A stretch of DNA of 64,000 nt from Deltaproteobacteria bacterium (lineage in GTDB: Bacteria; Myxococcota_A; UBA796; UBA2385). Of this stretch, positions 1 to 9,336 are shown piece after piece (position 1 is the stretch's first letter; the number at the start of each line of letters is the position of its first letter). Location: positions 27,349 through 91,348 of the forward strand of contig JAGYJW010000028.1 in the NCBI GenBank assembly GCA_018401435.1, given 5' to 3'. The notes beneath the pieces were generated by a model. That model worked only from the letters and a program-made list of their open reading frames with translations. It had not been told where the DNA came from and made no database searches. The position numbers were made by a program, and so were the translations under genes.

Positions 1-831
1 GGCGAGCGGGGCTGTCACCGCCAGTGCACCTTCTGCGTGATGCGGCGCAGCACCAATGGCGGCATGCGGCTGGTCACCCCCGACCGCGTGCTGTCCTATA
101 TTCCCGAGGCCGCCCAGCGCGTGGGCCTTGTGGGCGCCGCCATCTCCGACCACCCGCAGCTGGTGGGCTTGCTGCAGGCCATCGTGGATTCGGGGCGGGG
201 TGTGGGCATCAGCTCCTTGCGGGCAGACCGGGTGGCGCTGAAGCCCGATATTGCCCGCCTGCTGCGCCTGGGCGGCTACAAGACCCTCACCGTGGCCTCG
301 GATGCCGCCAGCCAGCGGCTGCGCCGGACCCTGGCCAAGGGCACCACCGAGGCCCACCTGCTGCGCGTGGCCGAGCTCGCCGCCGAGTACCGCTACAAAC
401 AGGTCAAGGTCTACATGATGCTGGGCCTGCCCGACGAGACGGACGAAGACCTCGACGAGCTGATCGACTTCAGCCGCCGAATGGCCGCCATCCACCCCAT
501 CTCGCTGGGCATCGCCCCCTTCGTGCCCAAGCGCAACACCCCCATGGACAATGCCGAATTCGCTGGCATCAAGGTGGTGGAAGGCCGCCTCAAGCGCCTG
601 GACAAGGGCCTGAAGGGTGTTCAGGCCGAGATTCGCCCCACCTCGGCCCGCTGGGCCTGGGTCGAGGCCGAGCTGGCCCAAGGCGGGCCCGACAGCGGGC
701 TGGCGGTGCTGCGGGCCGTCGCCGCGGGCGGGCGCTTCGCTGACTGGAAAGGCGCCCTGTTGGAGGTCGCCCCAGCCACCAAGGCGCCTTGGCGGGAGGA
801 CCGGACCGATGGTGTCCACGCCGCGCGCTAG
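1..831 (+). CDS. Radical SAM protein (3' part, 5' end outside window)
   Basis: The frame is open from the first base, so the N-terminus lies to the left of the window. A CxxxCxxC cluster motif (GERGCHRQCTFC) is encoded at nt 13-36; in radical SAM enzymes these cysteines hold the 4Fe-4S cluster that cleaves S-adenosylmethionine. The remaining ~260 residues look like the TIM-barrel half plus a C-terminal region (VYMMLGLPDETDEDL). In relatives with this layout a cobalamin-binding domain often precedes the cluster motif, but that part cannot be seen here. Substrate unknown. The stop overlaps the start of the next gene by 23 nt, so the two are probably co-transcribed. Confidence 0.85.
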   Translation, partial: GERGCHRQCTFCVMRRSTNGGMRLVTPDRVLSYIPEAAQRVGLVGAAISDHPQLVGLLQAIVDSGRGVGISSLRADRVALKPDIARLLRLGGYKTLTVASDAASQRLRRTLAKGTTEAHLLRVAELAAEYRYKQVKVYMMLGLPDETDEDLDELIDFSRRMAAIHPISLGIAPFVPKRNTPMDNAEFAGIKVVEGRLKRLDKGLKGVQAEIRPTSARWAWVEAELAQGGPDSGLAVLRAVAAGGRFADWKGALLEVAPATKAPWREDRTDGVHAAR

Positions 832-1933
832 GCCGGCCACCTCCTGGACCCGCCGCCTGCTGGCCCTGGCCCTGGGCAGCGCGGTGGCCGCCGCTGGGCT
901 GCTGGCAGCCGAGTGGCAGATTCGCAAGGATGAAGGCGGCGTAACTGTCTTTGTTGCGGATCCGGTCGGCCTCAAATTCGCCTATGCGCCGGGCCAGGGT
1001 GAGCGCGGTCGGGGCTGGGAGCTTCAGCGACCGCCCGTCCCCAAGGTCAAGGACACCCGCCGCGTGGTCTTTGTGGGCGATAGCGTCACCTTTGGCCTGA
1101 AGGTGCGGCCCTTCGAGGCCTGGCCTGATGTGGCCACGGATTGGCTCAACCGGCAGTCCCAGGCCGAGGGCCAGGGCCGGATCGAGTCCTACAACTTCGC
1201 CATGTCGGGCTATGACGCCGAACAATCGGCCACGCTGGTGCAGACCGGGCTGCAAGATTGGGCCCCGGATCTGTTGGTTTGGGGGGTCTATGTCAACGAC
1301 CTGCAACGCACCTGGCTGCTCTACCGGGAAAGCAAGACCTGGCCCCTCTTTGTCAGCACCACGGTGCCCGCTTCGGTGGCCTTCCTGCCGGGCGGCTGGG
1401 ACCACCGCCTGGCCCTGAAGAGCGCCATCTGGCGGCGCTTCCTGGGTGCGCGCACCGCCCGGGTCATCGAGGCCAACCCCGAGTTCAGCGACGACATCGG
1501 CCTGGTGCGCAGCGCCTTGCAGCAGATGAAGGCCTGGGCGGCAAACCAAGGCATCCCCTTCGCGGCGGTCGCCCTGCCTCCCCATGTCCTGGCCGACCCG
1601 GCGGCCTGTCCGGACTCCTATGGGGGCGACGCCGCCCGTTGCGACCTGGAGACGCGCCGCTACCAGCAGATCCTCGACGAGCTGAGCGCCCAAGCCGTCC
1701 CCCACGCCGACGCCTTGCCCACCCTGCGGGCCACGGGGCAAGCCGCCTTTCAACCCCGGAATGGCACGGATCCCGACCACCCCGGTCCCGACGGCCACCG
1801 CCTCTTCGCCAAGGCCGCCTATCCCTTGCTACAGCACCAGCTGGGCCTCTCCGAGCAGGCGCCGGTAGAGCCTCCTCCGGTGGTGAGAGAGCGCAAGAGC
1901 AGCCGGGATTATCCACGCCCGGACAAGCCTTAG
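809..1933 (+). CDS. SGNH/GDSL-family hydrolase, membrane-anchored
   Basis: A 374-residue protein. The ATG at 809 was chosen because GGAGGA lies just upstream (795-800) and the open frame before it is shadow sequence of the radical SAM gene. Residues 16-36 form one hydrophobic helix (signal anchor). Block I is GDS at residues 90-92 (Ser92 the likely nucleophile), a GxxxND stretch near 158-164 resembles the oxyanion block, and DGHRLF near residues 327-333 supplies the Asp/His block. SGNH enzymes remove acyl groups from lipids or glycans; the substrate here is unknown. It probably acts on the periplasmic side. Overlap with the radical SAM gene suggests joint expression. Confidence 0.8.
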   Translation: MVSTPRARPATSWTRRLLALALGSAVAAAGLLAAEWQIRKDEGGVTVFVADPVGLKFAYAPGQGERGRGWELQRPPVPKVKDTRRVVFVGDSVTFGLKVRPFEAWPDVATDWLNRQSQAEGQGRIESYNFAMSGYDAEQSATLVQTGLQDWAPDLLVWGVYVNDLQRTWLLYRESKTWPLFVSTTVPASVAFLPGGWDHRLALKSAIWRRFLGARTARVIEANPEFSDDIGLVRSALQQMKAWAANQGIPFAAVALPPHVLADPAACPDSYGGDAARCDLETRRYQQILDELSAQAVPHADALPTLRATGQAAFQPRNGTDPDHPGPDGHRLFAKAAYPLLQHQLGLSEQAPVEPPPVVRERKSSRDYPRPDKP

Positions 1934-1945
1934 GCCCGAAGCGTT

Positions 1946-2176
1946 TCAGGACTGGGCCGAGGGGTCCACCACCGGCTTGAGTTGCACGCTCAGATTGCCG
2001 TGTTCCGCGCTCTTCAACACATAGTCGATGCGGGCGAGGGCGTCGTCTTCGGTCCACTCCCCCAGCTCGGCCAGCTGGATGATGCGCTTGTCCAGAGCCG
2101 CTTTTTCGGCCAGGTCGGCCCGGGACCAGCCCAGGGCCTTTCGGCGGTCCTTGATGTGCAGCTCGGTGGCAGTCAT
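1946..2176 (-). CDS. Small helix-turn-helix protein
   Basis: A 76-residue protein. ATG at 2176 was preferred to an upstream frame extension because GGGAG lies at about 2184-2188 and the extension runs into the amylase gene. The N-terminal half (RRKALGWSRADLAEKAALDK) has the helix pattern of XRE/Cro-type DNA-binding domains, but it is short and the second half (KSAEHGNLSVQLKPVVD) is unrecognised. It starts 17 nt after the amylase stop on the same strand, so the two are likely co-transcribed and it could be a local regulator. Function beyond probable DNA binding is unknown. Confidence 0.6.
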   Translation of the reverse strand: MTATELHIKDRRKALGWSRADLAEKAALDKRIIQLAELGEWTEDDALARIDYVLKSAEHGNLSVQLKPVVDPSAQS

Positions 2177-2193
2177 GGGGTCTCCCAGGGGCT

Positions 2194-4497
2194 TCAGCGG
2201 CGAAGCAGCAGGCGCGGGGTCCAGGCGGGCGCCCACACGGTCAGGCTGTCGCCCGTGGCGGTGAAGGTGTCGCCGCTCAGCAGGTCTTCGAAGGTGGAGC
2301 CAGGGCTGAGCCCGGCATAGGCGAGGCCATTGGTCAGGCTGGCGTCGCGACCGCTGCGGTTGAGGATGACGATGACCTCGTCGCCCGAGTCAGCGTCCTT
2401 GCGGGCATAGGCCCACAGATCCGGTGCATCGGTGGGCTCGCGCCACCACTCGATGGTGCTGCCCCGGTACATTGCCGGGTGGTCCAGGCGGGCCTGGCCC
2501 AGGGCGGCGACGGTGCGCAGCAGGGCAGCCCGGTCGCCATCCACCTGGGCCGCCAGCGCCTCGACCCCGGCCCCGGGGGGCAGGTCGGCAAACCACCACA
2601 AGGGCTGGCGGTTGTCGGGGTCGGAATAGCCGGGAATGCCCAGCTCATCGCCATAATAGACCAGGGGCACGGCGGGCTGGGTAAAGAGGAAGGTCCAGGC
2701 CAGGCGCATGCGGGTGTAGATGTGGGGGTCCCAAGCCAGGCCCGCGCTGCGCACACCCACGCCCTCCTGGCAGGCGGGCTGCCAGCCCTCGGTGGCCTCG
2801 GTGGTGAAGCGCATCACGTCGTGGTTGCCCAGGAAGCTCGACATCAAGGCGTCGCCATAGCTGGCCTGGGCGGCGGCGGCGGCCCCCTCCAATGCAGAGA
2901 GGTCAGCGCTCATGGACCCGAAGACCGCCTGCATCGTGTAATACATGGGGAAGTCGAACTGGCCGTCCAGACCCAGGCGCCCGTCCCCGTCGTTCAGGTA
3001 CTCGGCGATCTTTTCGGCGCCATCGAAGGTCTCGCCTACGGTCCAGAACTGCTCGTCGCCTCCGGCCTGCCGGTGTTCGACCTCTCTGCGGATACGCGCC
3101 TCCAGGTTCCAGGCCACGCTATGGGGCATGTGCTTGACGGCGTCCACCCGCAGGCCATCCAGGTCGTAGGTCTTGACCCACCACAGGGCGTCTTCGACCA
3201 TCAGGTCGAGGATCTCGGGCTGGGCATAGTCGATGTCGGGCAGATAGGGGGCGAACCAGCAGCTCTCGGGGATGCGGTCCCAATTGCTCTGGCCGCCGCT
3301 GCTGTCTCTGCAGTTGGCCGGCGCGTTGAACCAGTCGTCGGCGTGTTCGGCATAGTAGGGGTGATCCTGGTGGACATGGTTGGCCACCCAATCCATGATG
3401 ACCCGCATATTGCGGGCGTGGGCCGCCTCAACCAGGGCGTGCAGCGTGTCTGCATTGCCGAAGTGATCCTCGACCTCGCGGGCCTGGTCGGGCCAATAGG
3501 CGTGGTAGCCCGCATAGGTCTCGTCGCAGTCTCCGTCCCAGGCGCCCTCTGCGTTGTCTTGGGGGTTGCTCAGCCACAGGGTGCGCACACCCAGCTCGTC
3601 GAGGTAGGGCAGGCGGTCGATGACGCCTTGCAGGTCACCGCCCATATAGTCGCCGATCTCCAGGGTGGTGCCCTCGCTGCGGTCCAGAGAGGGATCCCCG
3701 TTGGCGAAGCGATCGACAAAGGCGAAGTAGATGGCGCCCTCTCGCCAGGCGTCGTCCCCGCTGGCGTCCATCCACAGCGGCACAAAGGCGTCTTCGCTGT
3801 CGTTGCCGGCGTCGTCGGTGGCCACCAGGCGCAAGGTGTGGCGGCTGGGGGAGAGATCCGACAGCTCCAGGCGGGCCACGCTGCCGTCCCAATCGACCGG
3901 GTGGTCGGCGCCGTCCAGCAGGGCGCGCACCCCGGTGATGCGGCTGGCGGCCTGGCCGGGGGTGGCGCTTGCGGCCACCGAGACGCGACCACCGGACCGA
4001 TCGATGTCCAGGCTGTCCAAAGACAGCTGGGGCAGGGCGCAATTGGCCACCTTGACCATGCTGTTGCATGCCGTGGCCGCCGGGCTGGCGCAGTCGTGCC
4101 GCCAGTCGGTCTCCCAGGGCTCCTTATAGCCCTCCTCGCAGTGAATCAGCTCGGCATTGGGGTCGCAGACCTCGTTCTCGTAGCCGCCCTCGCTCCAGGC
4201 GTAGAATTCGACCAGCCGGTAGGGGTGGGCGCCGGGTGGCAAGGGCACCTGGGCCTCGAAGTGGCCGGGCGTGGTCTCGACCAGCGGGGTCGCGTCGGTG
4301 CGCCAGCCGTTGAAGGCGCCCATGACGAAGACGGCGTCGGGGAACGCGTCTTCGCTGGCGTCATAGGAGAAGGATGTGTCACAGAGGCCGGCCTGCGGGC
4401 CGCTGGACAGATCGGGGGCCACCGCCGGGGGCTGCCCGGAGGGATCCGAGCAGGAGGCGGCAAGCAGGAGCGTGGGCAGGAGGAGATGGCGTGGCAT
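2194..4497 (-). CDS. Alpha-amylase family (GH13) lipoprotein
   Basis: 767 residues with a lipobox leader (LLLAASC, Cys16), so lipid-anchored in the cell envelope or exported. Residues ~40-115 (FVMGAFNGW) resemble a CBM48/early-set starch-binding domain. The GH13 barrel follows: region I-like MDWVANHVHQDHPYY (~370), nucleophile region DGLRVDAVKHMP (Asp about 452), acid/base VGETFD (Glu about 489) and FLGNHDVMRF (about 558), so all three catalytic acids are present. The C-terminus is a beta domain. Expected reaction: hydrolysis or transfer of alpha-1,4-glucan; exact specificity is not readable. It is divergent from the lipase-like lipoprotein and precedes the small HTH gene. Confidence 0.92.
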   Translation of the reverse strand: MPRHLLLPTLLLAASCSDPSGQPPAVAPDLSSGPQAGLCDTSFSYDASEDAFPDAVFVMGAFNGWRTDATPLVETTPGHFEAQVPLPPGAHPYRLVEFYAWSEGGYENEVCDPNAELIHCEEGYKEPWETDWRHDCASPAATACNSMVKVANCALPQLSLDSLDIDRSGGRVSVAASATPGQAASRITGVRALLDGADHPVDWDGSVARLELSDLSPSRHTLRLVATDDAGNDSEDAFVPLWMDASGDDAWREGAIYFAFVDRFANGDPSLDRSEGTTLEIGDYMGGDLQGVIDRLPYLDELGVRTLWLSNPQDNAEGAWDGDCDETYAGYHAYWPDQAREVEDHFGNADTLHALVEAAHARNMRVIMDWVANHVHQDHPYYAEHADDWFNAPANCRDSSGGQSNWDRIPESCWFAPYLPDIDYAQPEILDLMVEDALWWVKTYDLDGLRVDAVKHMPHSVAWNLEARIRREVEHRQAGGDEQFWTVGETFDGAEKIAEYLNDGDGRLGLDGQFDFPMYYTMQAVFGSMSADLSALEGAAAAAQASYGDALMSSFLGNHDVMRFTTEATEGWQPACQEGVGVRSAGLAWDPHIYTRMRLAWTFLFTQPAVPLVYYGDELGIPGYSDPDNRQPLWWFADLPPGAGVEALAAQVDGDRAALLRTVAALGQARLDHPAMYRGSTIEWWREPTDAPDLWAYARKDADSGDEVIVILNRSGRDASLTNGLAYAGLSPGSTFEDLLSGDTFTATGDSLTVWAPAWTPRLLLRR

Positions 4498-4576
4498 GGC
4501 GCGAGTCTACCCCGCCTCTCGCGGGTGGCGAAGGCTGGGTACGGGCTGTATGCTCCGCCCCCGCCTTGGAGCGTCG

Positions 4577-6526
4577 ATGCGCCTGCCCCTGCTGCTCGTT
4601 CTGGCCGCCTGTTCCGACCCGGCCAGAGACTCGGCCGACCCCGGGGCCTTGCCCGCCCGCGACGGCCTGGAGCGGGCGCCCCTGACCGCCGCCTGCGACG
4701 ATCAGGACGACGCACGCTGCATCCTGCCCTTCCCCAACAACCGCTTCGCGCGGCTCGATCCCACCAGTGTCGAGACGGGCCTGCGGCTGCAGATCGATCC
4801 GGCCTCCCTTGAAGGCCCCCCCGACGAGCCCGACTTCCTCAACACCCATGACGGCTTCTCCCGCATCGGGTCGGTCATGACCGCCTGGGATGCCGACATC
4901 GACCCCTCCTGGCTGGGTGGCCTGGGCAAGCCCATCGCACTCGACGCCCCCATCCGCCTGTTCAACGCCCAGCCGGATCACCCCGACTATGGGCAGCAGG
5001 TGCCGCTTTGGGCCGAGATCATCCAGGACCCGTCGGGCATGTCCCTGGTGATGGCCCACCCGCTGCAGCCGATGGCCGAGAATGCCGATCACGTAGTGGT
5101 CATCACCGATGAGCTGGTCGATCTGGCCGGCGAGCCCCTGCCGCGCAGCGCCGACACGGCGGTGCTGCTGGGCCTGACCCCCGCCGCCGACGCCGCCCAG
5201 GAGGAGCTGGTCTGGTACCACGGCCCCACCCGGGCCTTGCTCGCCGAGGTCGGCATCGCGCGCGAGCAGGTGCTGCGAAGCTGGGACTTCACCACCCGCA
5301 GCCAGGACGATGTGTCCCGGCGACTGCTCGCCATGCTGGCGGGCGTGCAAGCTGCGAATGACGGCCTGGACGTGATCATCGACCGGGTGCAGGGCTCTGG
5401 CAACCCCGACGTGGCCATGGTGGTGGAGGGCCGCGTGACCGGCGTGCCCCTCTACCTGGACGCCGAGGATCGCTTTGTCTTCGACGCCGACCACCTGCCC
5501 ACCATCACCGGTGAGAACGAGGCCGTCTTCCGCATCCTGGTGCCGGCGGGCGGCTATGACAGCCTGGATGGGCCCTACAAGATCAGCCTCTATGCCCACG
5601 GCACCGGCGGCGACTTTCACGACGACAGCATGGACGGCACCTTCGCTGCCAATGGCGTGGCCAAGCTGGGCTTGCAGCTGGGGGCCTGGAATGGCACCGA
5701 GCTCTTCGACACCTTCGCCCGCGTGATGGCCATGAACCGCGGGGTCGAGCAGTCCACCGGGCAGCTGCTGCAGTCGCTGGTGGACGCCCACGCGGTCTAC
5801 CAGACCCTCAACGGGCCCCTGGGTGAGGCCCTGATGGCGGCAGAGATTGGCGGTCAACCCAACCCTGCAGCCGGGCGCAGCTTTGATGCAGAGACGCCCC
5901 TGTGGACGGCGGGGTCCCTGGGCGGCACCCTGGGCGCCGTGGTGGGCGCCACCTTCCCCGAGGTGCGCTTTGCCGCCATCAACGTGCCCGGCGGGGCCTG
6001 GACCCACTTCATCCCCCAGTCTTACCTCTACGATTGGATCATGAAGGGCGTGATGGAGGGCAACTTTGGCGGCCCGGTAAACGCGCGCATCGCCATCGCG
6101 CTGAGCCAGGGCGGCTGGGATGACGTGGATGGCGGCGCCTGGTCCGATGTCATCGCTGAAAAAGGCGTGGTCTTCCTCATGCAGGAGAGCGTGAACGACT
6201 CGGTGATGCCCAATGTAGGCACCGAGCTGCTGGCCCGCGCCCTGGGCGCCCAGCACGTCGGCGTGCCCTTGACCGCCATGCCCGGTGTGGGCGCGGTGGA
6301 CGAGCTGACCGGCGCCACCGGCGTGACCCAATTCTGGGTGGACGACACCGGCCCCTACGATGTGCATGGCTTCGCCGCCAAGGACAGCCCCGCCGGGGAC
6401 GCCGCGCTGGAGCAGATCTTCGGCTTTGCCCGCTCGGCCTGGTCCGGAACCGCCCACATCACGGTGCCCACCGGCTGTCAGGCCGTGCAGGCCGACGGCC
6501 GCTGCGATTTCCGCTCCGCCCGCTGA
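4577..6526 (+). CDS. Alpha/beta-hydrolase (lipase-like) lipoprotein
   Basis: 649 residues. ATG 4577 was chosen because it gives a clean lipoprotein leader (MRLPLLLVLAACSDP) with GGAG at about 4568-4571. After the leader come LPFPNNRFA and an Ig-like N-terminal region as in large bacterial lipase/esterase lipoproteins. YAHGTGG (~residue 340) fits an oxyanion loop, and AGSLGG with Ser447 matches the GxSxGG nucleophile elbow with the first Gly changed to Ala. A His near the C-terminus (DVHGFAAKD) could complete the triad. Likely a secreted or surface lipid/ester hydrolase. It is divergent from the amylase gene across a 79-bp gap. Confidence 0.7.
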   Translation: MRLPLLLVLAACSDPARDSADPGALPARDGLERAPLTAACDDQDDARCILPFPNNRFARLDPTSVETGLRLQIDPASLEGPPDEPDFLNTHDGFSRIGSVMTAWDADIDPSWLGGLGKPIALDAPIRLFNAQPDHPDYGQQVPLWAEIIQDPSGMSLVMAHPLQPMAENADHVVVITDELVDLAGEPLPRSADTAVLLGLTPAADAAQEELVWYHGPTRALLAEVGIAREQVLRSWDFTTRSQDDVSRRLLAMLAGVQAANDGLDVIIDRVQGSGNPDVAMVVEGRVTGVPLYLDAEDRFVFDADHLPTITGENEAVFRILVPAGGYDSLDGPYKISLYAHGTGGDFHDDSMDGTFAANGVAKLGLQLGAWNGTELFDTFARVMAMNRGVEQSTGQLLQSLVDAHAVYQTLNGPLGEALMAAEIGGQPNPAAGRSFDAETPLWTAGSLGGTLGAVVGATFPEVRFAAINVPGGAWTHFIPQSYLYDWIMKGVMEGNFGGPVNARIAIALSQGGWDDVDGGAWSDVIAEKGVVFLMQESVNDSVMPNVGTELLARALGAQHVGVPLTAMPGVGAVDELTGATGVTQFWVDDTGPYDVHGFAAKDSPAGDAALEQIFGFARSAWSGTAHITVPTGCQAVQADGRCDFRSAR

Positions 6527-6571
6527 CCCCGCCCAGACCCTTGGCCTCCGAATCGGGCTAAGGCGAGGGCG

Positions 6572-8083
6572 ATGGACAGCTTGCCCCCCTCCAGCCTCAG
6601 CTTCTTCGAGCTTGTGCAGCCCGTCGGCCGGGGGGCCATGGGTGAGGTGTGGCTGGCCGAACACAAGCAGGGCCGGGCGCGCGTTGCCATCAAGTTCCTC
6701 CACCTGGGCGAGGAGCAGGGACAGGACGCCCGCGAGGCCCTGAGCAACGAGGTGCGGGCCTGCGCCCACCTGGCCCACCCCAACATCGTCACCGTGCTCG
6801 ATCACGGGCTGGTGGACCTGCGGGGGCGGGCGGCCAGCGAGGGCCGCATCGCCGTTGGAACGCCCTATCTGGTGATGGAATTCATCCCCGGGCGCTCCCT
6901 GCAGACCGTGGTGGGGCGCATGGCCTGGGCCAGCATGCGCGAGGTGCTACTGGTGCTGCTGGACGCCCTGGCCCACAGCCACGCCCGCGGCGTGATTCAC
7001 CGCGACTTGAAGCCCGGCAACGTGCTGTTGCGCCAGCCGCCCATGTCCGAGACCACGGGCTTTCTGCCCCCCGAACCGCTGCTCACCGACTTCGGCGTGG
7101 CCCAGGCCCTCACCGGCCGCGGCCAGGGCACCCGCGCGGTGGTGGGCACGCCGGCCTATATGGCGCCCGAGCAGCTGCAGGCCCGGTGGCGGGATCAGGG
7201 CCCCTGGACCGACCTCTACTCGATCGGTTGTCTGGCCTGGAGCCTGGCCACGGGCTTTCCGCCCTTTGGGCGGGGCCGCAGCTTTGAAGAGAACCGCGAC
7301 GCCCACCTGGGCAGCCCGCCGCCTGCCTTTGAACCCATGATGCCGGTCCCCCCTGGCTTTGAGGGTTGGTTGCGTCGGCTGTTGGAGAAGGATCCGGGCC
7401 AACGTTATGCCCGCGCCGCCGATGCTGCAGTGGGCCTGCTGGCCATGCCGGGCACGCCACCCCGGGTGGCACCCCCCTGCGCCCACGCTGCCGCCGCTGC
7501 CGGGTGCAACAGAGCCACCGGGGCCCGCCTGCAGGCGCTGGACGCCGACGCCTTGACGCTGCCGCCGGGGATGACGCCGCGCCTGCTGCCGCCCTCCCGC
7601 CCGCGGCGCCTTCCCGGGCGGTGGGCGGCGCCATGCCGCCTCGGGTCTTCCCCAAGCCCATTCAGGCCGAGTGGCGGAGCCCCCGTCCCCCCACCCTCCC
7701 GGCCCAGCTGCTGGGGGTGGGGCTCAACCTCTATGGGCTGCGCGATGTGCCCATGGTGGGCCGCACGTCGGAGCGGCAGGCCCTCTGGGATGCCCTGCGC
7801 GCCGTCGATCAAGAGAAGGCCGCCCGCGCCGTGCTGCTCGAAGGCGCCAGCGGCAGCGGCACCACCCGCCTGGGGCGCTGGCTCTGTGAGCGGGCCCACG
7901 AGCTGGGGGCGGCCATCGACCTGCGCGCCCCGCCAGGTGGCGACGACGGCACCAGCGGCGTGGGCGAGATGCTGGCCCGGCACTTCCGCGTGGAGGGCAT
8001 GGCCGCAGAGCCCCGGGCGCGGCGCCTCGACCGGGTGCTGTCGGACCATGGCTTCCTCGACCCCTCCGAACGCCGCGCCATGA
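6572..8083 (+). CDS. Serine/threonine protein kinase (frame probably broken after ~residue 300)
   Basis: Residues 1-290 are a complete Hanks-type kinase: P-loop GRGAMGEV (19-26), VAIK Lys41, HRDLKPGN with Asp about 145, DFGVA (about 173), APE loop (YMAPEQ). From ~nt 7470 the frame becomes low-complexity, while sequence typical of this gene's coding style continues in the other two frames (a Pro-rich linker in the C6 run at 7472-7477, then back) and finally in the frame of the ATPase that starts at 7633 or earlier. The original product was most likely one kinase-ATPase protein of ~920 residues ending at 9336, as in PknK-like multidomain kinases. Open frame ends at 8083. No transmembrane helix seen in the kinase part. 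Confidence 0.8.
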   Translation: MDSLPPSSLSFFELVQPVGRGAMGEVWLAEHKQGRARVAIKFLHLGEEQGQDAREALSNEVRACAHLAHPNIVTVLDHGLVDLRGRAASEGRIAVGTPYLVMEFIPGRSLQTVVGRMAWASMREVLLVLLDALAHSHARGVIHRDLKPGNVLLRQPPMSETTGFLPPEPLLTDFGVAQALTGRGQGTRAVVGTPAYMAPEQLQARWRDQGPWTDLYSIGCLAWSLATGFPPFGRGRSFEENRDAHLGSPPPAFEPMMPVPPGFEGWLRRLLEKDPGQRYARAADAAVGLLAMPGTPPRVAPPCAHAAAAAGCNRATGARLQALDADALTLPPGMTPRLLPPSRPRRLPGRWAAPCRLGSSPSPFRPSGGAPVPPPSRPSCWGWGSTSMGCAMCPWWAARRSGRPSGMPCAPSIKRRPPAPCCSKAPAAAAPPAWGAGSVSGPTSWGRPSTCAPRQVATTAPAAWARCWPGTSAWRAWPQSPGRGASTGCCRTMASSTPPNAAP

Positions 8084-9336
8084 CCGAGCTGATCGGCCCC
8101 GGCGACGGCCAACGCAGCGCCCCCCACACCCTGTCCAACCCCGGCGAACGCTACCGCCTGGTCGCCCGCCTGCTGCGCGCCATCTCGCGGGGTCCCCAGG
8201 GGCCGCGTCCCCTCATCGTCTTCCTGGACGACGCCCGCTGGAGCCCCGACAGCCTCGAACTCACCCGGGCCCTGCTCGACCTGCCGGCCAAACGCAACCT
8301 GCCGGTGCTGGTGGTGCTGGCCCTGGGCCAGGGCGGCGCCGACCGCGCGGCCCAGCTGCGGCTGCTGGACAGCTTGCGGGCCCACCCCCGGGCGACCACC
8401 CTGAGTGTGCCGCCCCTGCCCCCCGAAGACCACGAGGAGCTGGTGCGCCTGCTGCTGGGCATGGACGACGCGCTGGTGAGCAGCCTCGCCAGAAGAACCG
8501 CGGGCAATCCCCATTATGCGGTTGAGCTGATCCAGGACTGGGTGGCCAATGGCAAGCTGCAGGTGGGGCCCCAGGGCTTCAAGCTGCGGGCGGGGGTCGA
8601 GGTCATCATGCCTCCGGATCTGCAGCAGACCTGGCGGGCCCAGGTCGAACGCCAGCTCGCCCGCCTCACGCCCGAAGAGGTGCGCGCGCTGGAGCTTGCT
8701 GCGGCCCTGGGCAACCAGGTGGACGATGAAGAGTGGCGCGACGTCTGTGCATTGACCAGCACCAACCCTTCGCCGCGCCTGCGCGCCCAGCTCCTGGACA
8801 GCCAGATCGCCCGTCTCAGCGGGAATGCGACCGGCTGGTCCTTCTCCAACCCCATGTACCGCGAGGTGCTGGAGCTGCGCAGCAACCAGGCTGGCCGACT
8901 CAAGCGCATTCACCTGGCCTGTGCCCGCATGTTGGAGGCCCGCCGCGGCCTGGTGCCCGGCGCCTGGGAGCGGCTGGGCGTGCACCTGCTGCTGGGCGGC
9001 CAACCCATCCCGGCCACGGCGGCCTTGCTGCATGGGGCGGTCGAGCGCCTGGAGCGCGGGCAGCTGGTGGATGCCGAGCAGCTGCTGGACAAGCGGCAAG
9101 AGGTGCTGCGGCGCCTGCGCCTGCCCACCGAGGACGCCTTGTGGGGCCAGGGCTGGGTGCTGACCGCTCGGCTCTATCGCCTGACCGACCGCAAGACCGA
9201 GGCCCGCGAGCTGGCCGAGCGCGCCCTGGCTTCCGCCACACGCAACCGCTGGGCCGCGGTGCAGGCCGACGCCGAAGCCGAGCTGGCCGCCTTGGCCGCG
9301 GGCCCGCTTCCGCCCACGGACTCCTTGTCCGGCTGA
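7633..9336 (+). CDS. AAA/STAND-type ATPase region, probable C-terminal half of the preceding kinase
   Basis: From the first credible Met (7633) to the stop. VPMVGRTSERQALWDAL is the usual entry of AAA_16/STAND ATPase modules found behind kinases and in LuxR/MalT-like regulators. The expected Walker A is GASGSGTTR (about nt 7843-7869), in which the invariant Lys is Thr, so nucleotide hydrolysis may be lost. Walker B LIVFLDDARW is present. The C-terminal ~250 residues are helical, TPR-like repeats. No good ribosome site lies before 7633, which supports a single gene with the kinase; net shift between the two frames equals one missing base. Role inferred: signal integration downstream of phosphorylation. 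Confidence 0.7.
   Translation: MPPRVFPKPIQAEWRSPRPPTLPAQLLGVGLNLYGLRDVPMVGRTSERQALWDALRAVDQEKAARAVLLEGASGSGTTRLGRWLCERAHELGAAIDLRAPPGGDDGTSGVGEMLARHFRVEGMAAEPRARRLDRVLSDHGFLDPSERRAMTELIGPGDGQRSAPHTLSNPGERYRLVARLLRAISRGPQGPRPLIVFLDDARWSPDSLELTRALLDLPAKRNLPVLVVLALGQGGADRAAQLRLLDSLRAHPRATTLSVPPLPPEDHEELVRLLLGMDDALVSSLARRTAGNPHYAVELIQDWVANGKLQVGPQGFKLRAGVEVIMPPDLQQTWRAQVERQLARLTPEEVRALELAAALGNQVDDEEWRDVCALTSTNPSPRLRAQLLDSQIARLSGNATGWSFSNPMYREVLELRSNQAGRLKRIHLACARMLEARRGLVPGAWERLGVHLLLGGQPIPATAALLHGAVERLERGQLVDAEQLLDKRQEVLRRLRLPTEDALWGQGWVLTARLYRLTDRKTEARELAERALASATRNRWAAVQADAEAELAALAAGPLPPTDSLSG

Noticed and set aside
4379..6805. An 808-codon minus-strand open frame opposite the lipase-like gene
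   Set aside because: Typical GC-rich antisense frame (His/Gly/Val rich); the plus strand has the leader, nucleophile elbow and coding bias.
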